DNA of 64,000 nucleotides from Streptomyces venezuelae (lineage in GTDB: Bacteria; Actinomycetota; Actinomycetes; Streptomycetales; Streptomycetaceae). Numbering within the stretch: the stretch's first letter is position 1; the number at the start of each line of letters is the position of its first letter. The notes under the pieces are model-generated. The model was not told where the DNA came from and did not search any database. It saw nothing but the letters and a program-made list of their open reading frames with translations. This document shows positions 62,319 to 64,000 of this stretch, in pieces. A program made the position numbers and the translations under genes. The stretch spans positions 4,686,501 to 4,750,500 of the forward strand of contig NZ_CP029189.1 in assembly GCF_008642275.1 (NCBI RefSeq), given 5' to 3'.

Positions 62319-62466
62319 GGGTCCGGGTGGAGGCCGGCCGCCCCGTGCACCTTGTGGGTGCCCGTCGGGCGACTGGGCCGAGGCCTTGGATCAAGTGCCG
62401 TAGTGGCCATGGTGCCGCACGGGGTGGTCTGCGGCATGGGTGGAAGGTCCCGTGTCGGGGAACTTC

Positions 62467-63753
62467 TCAGTGCTTCTTGGCGGCCTGGGCGGCCTGACCG
62501 GCGATGTCCTCCAGCACGGCCTTCGGGCTGCCGGCCGGATCCACGGCACGCCCGATGTTGCGCTTGATGGTGTCGCTGACGGTCAGCCAGGACGGGTCGT
62601 CGACCGGGTAGAGCTGGGCGCCGCGCAGGGCGTTCAGGAACTGCGTGTCGTTCTTGTCCAGGCCGCCCCCGGCCGGGGTGCGCGAGGCGGTGACGGTGGA
62701 CGGCAGCAGGTGGTAGCGGCCGGCGAAGTCCGACAGGTTCTTGTCCTGGTAGATGAACTCCAGGAACTTGCCGATCTCCGTGCGCTTCCCGTTCTGCTTG
62801 AAGGCCATCATCCAGTCGGCGACACCGACGGTGGGCGGCTGCACCCCGGTGCCGAGGTTGTCCGAGACGGGCATGGACGTGGTCGAGACGCCGATGCCCT
62901 TGGTGCGCGCCTCGTGGGCGAGCGAGGGATAGCCGTTGACCATGCCGACCTCCCCGCGCAGGAAGGCGGCGAAGGCGTCGGCGCGGTTCAGCTGGGACGG
63001 CGGGGTCGGGCCGGTGAGTCCGGGACCGACCATCTCCCGCTTGACCCAGTCCCAGGTCGCGATGTTCTGCTCCGAGGCCAGGCTGTAGTTGCCGGCGCTG
63101 TCGGCATAGCCGCCGCCGTTGCTCAGCTCCCAGATCAGCGCCTCGGCGTGCGCCTCCTCCGGGCCGAGGGGCAGGGCGTACGGGTACTTCACGCCCTTGT
63201 CCTTGAGCGCCTTGGCATCGTTCCTGAGATCGGCCCAGGTCTTCGGGGGCTCCTTGATGCCGGCCTTGGCGAAGAGCGCCTCGTTGTAGAAGAGGAGACG
63301 GCTGCTCGCCACGAAGGGCAGGCCGTAGAGACTGTTGTCGACGGAGCCCGCGTCGGCGAGCGGCTGGAGGAAATTCGCCTCCGCGGTGACCGAGAGGAGT
63401 TCGTCCGCGGGATACAGCTTCCCCTGGGCCGCGAAGTCGGAGTAGGAACCCATCAGGGCCACGTCCGGCGCCTGGCCGGCCTTGACCATACGGGAGACCT
63501 CGCGGTCGATGTCGGCCCACGGCAGGAGTTTGACGTCCAGCTTGATTCCGGGGTTCGCCTCGTTGAAATCGGTCGCCATCTTCTCCCAGTAGGGCTTGGA
63601 ACTGGTGGCCGGACTGTCGCCGTATTCCGCGGCGACCAGGTGCAGCGTGACGTCGTCACCTGCACCGTCTCCGGACCCACCACATCCGGCCAGCGGTATC
63701 AGCAGCCCGAGCGCGGCCGTGGTGGCGGTCGCGCCGGAAATTCTACGTCGCAC
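62467..63753 (-). CDS. ABC-type sugar-binding lipoprotein
   Basis: A 428-residue carbohydrate-family 1 solute-binding protein from GTG 63753. Its lipobox is PLAGCG (Cys near 24). DFNEANPGIKLDVKLLPWAD, LYGLPFVASSRLLFYNEALF and FLRGEVGMVNGYPS are typical of the family. It delivers a sugar to a permease that is not within the window on this side; no ABC genes follow it, so it is either orphan or belongs to genes beyond the right edge. Its 220-base upstream region contains AT-rich promoter-like sequence. Confidence 0.9.
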   Translation of the reverse strand: MRRRISGATATTAALGLLIPLAGCGGSGDGAGDDVTLHLVAAEYGDSPATSSKPYWEKMATDFNEANPGIKLDVKLLPWADIDREVSRMVKAGQAPDVALMGSYSDFAAQGKLYPADELLSVTAEANFLQPLADAGSVDNSLYGLPFVASSRLLFYNEALFAKAGIKEPPKTWADLRNDAKALKDKGVKYPYALPLGPEEAHAEALIWELSNGGGYADSAGNYSLASEQNIATWDWVKREMVGPGLTGPTPPSQLNRADAFAAFLRGEVGMVNGYPSLAHEARTKGIGVSTTSMPVSDNLGTGVQPPTVGVADWMMAFKQNGKRTEIGKFLEFIYQDKNLSDFAGRYHLLPSTVTASRTPAGGGLDKNDTQFLNALRGAQLYPVDDPSWLTVSDTIKRNIGRAVDPAGSPKAVLEDIAGQAAQAAKKH

Positions 63754-63973
63754 GGGTGTATTCCCCTGATTTTCTTTTGGATCCCGTTATTACTTATGAG
63801 TTGCTCCAGGCGGAGGTGTCCCTCGATGGCCCGTTGGCCGGAATTCTCTCCTGAGGGAGGGGTGGTTGATTCCATGGGGGGTCCACTTGTGGTCAATGCT
63901 CCAAGCGGCGCTTTTCTTTATCGTGTTTTCCGATATGTGATCCGAATAGTGGACGCGCGTAGACATGCCGAAA

Positions 63974-63999
63974 AGCCCGTTCCGGTCCCGGAACGGGCT
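63974..63999 (-). terminator. rho-independent-like terminator of a gene beyond the right edge
   Basis: AGCCCGTTCCGG and its complement (12-bp arms, 2-base centre). On the minus strand the stem is followed by TTTT, so it ends a minus-strand gene lying outside the window. Confidence 0.8.
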
Positions 64000-64000
64000 C

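Noticed and set aside
62467..63753. Sugar-binding protein as a DasA-like chitobiose receptor with its own dre site
   Set aside because: The upstream sequence contains TGTGGTCAATGC but no palindromic TGGTCTAGACCA-like site.

Overview
The window is a stretch of Streptomyces chromosome. The evidence is the very high G+C with strong third-position G/C bias, many GTG and one TTG start, a mycothiol S-conjugate amidase (Mca), GTP-dependent PEP carboxykinase, a DasR-type operator in front of a chitinase, and secreted streptogrisin, M14 and GH18 hydrolases. The gene set metB, ilvA, greA, mca, hemolysin III and pckA points to the conserved core rather than a chromosome arm. No tRNA, rRNA, CRISPR array or intact insertion sequence was seen.

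Layout. 1-9 kb: housekeeping genes, namely cystathionine gamma-synthase, a small sigma-like protein paired with a membrane protein, MarR, threonine dehydratase, a DrrAB-type exporter, GreA, and the DUF4307/Mca pair. 9-18 kb: a large STAND NTPase/TPR protein divergent from a DUF4344 lipoprotein metallopeptidase, a solitary serine recombinase, a DUF255 thioredoxin-like protein, a protein with an NPQPLPP motif, and hemolysin III. 18.6-25.2 kb: pckA, then a tightly overlapping four-gene operon on the minus strand (solute-binding-like protein, TelA, lipoprotein combining a solute-binding and a VWA domain, coiled-coil membrane protein). 25-29 kb: small membrane proteins and an AlaA-type aminotransferase. 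29.1-30.6 kb: a gene-free zone built as a large imperfect inverted repeat, followed by a TARG1-like macrodomain protein. 31-36 kb: GNAT, Ddn-type and LysR genes, a 72-bp tandem repeat, and a streptogrisin-like protease with a chitin-binding tail.

36-41.4 kb: a YdcF-type membrane protein and a coherent D-amino-acid module. D-aminoacylase and a DSD1-like D-amino-acid dehydratase are divergent from an IclR regulator and a RidA deaminase across an intergenic region with two direct repeats 21 bp apart. Deacylation, PLP-dependent elimination and RidA clean-up of the enamine/imine form a plausible pathway. 41.4-44.7 kb: secreted M14 carboxypeptidase and GH18 chitinase, the latter with a dre site upstream.

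45.0-54.9 kb: a plus-strand Tad/Flp-type pilus locus: zinc-ribbon protein, CpaB, TadZ, two TadE-like pseudopilins, TadA, TadB, TadC, NarL-type regulator, Flp-like pilin, TadG-like protein, lipoprotein and OmpA-domain protein. Three products carry a type-IV-prepilin-like G|Q....E5 site, but no prepilin peptidase lies in the window. 55-64 kb: two TetR regulators with clear palindromic operators (one facing a DUF1348 gene, one facing a 14-TM exporter), an AhpD-like protein, a polysaccharide deacetylase, small secreted or NTF2-like proteins, and a sugar-binding lipoprotein. Short relics at 55.2-55.4 kb may be remains of a transposase and a membrane protein.
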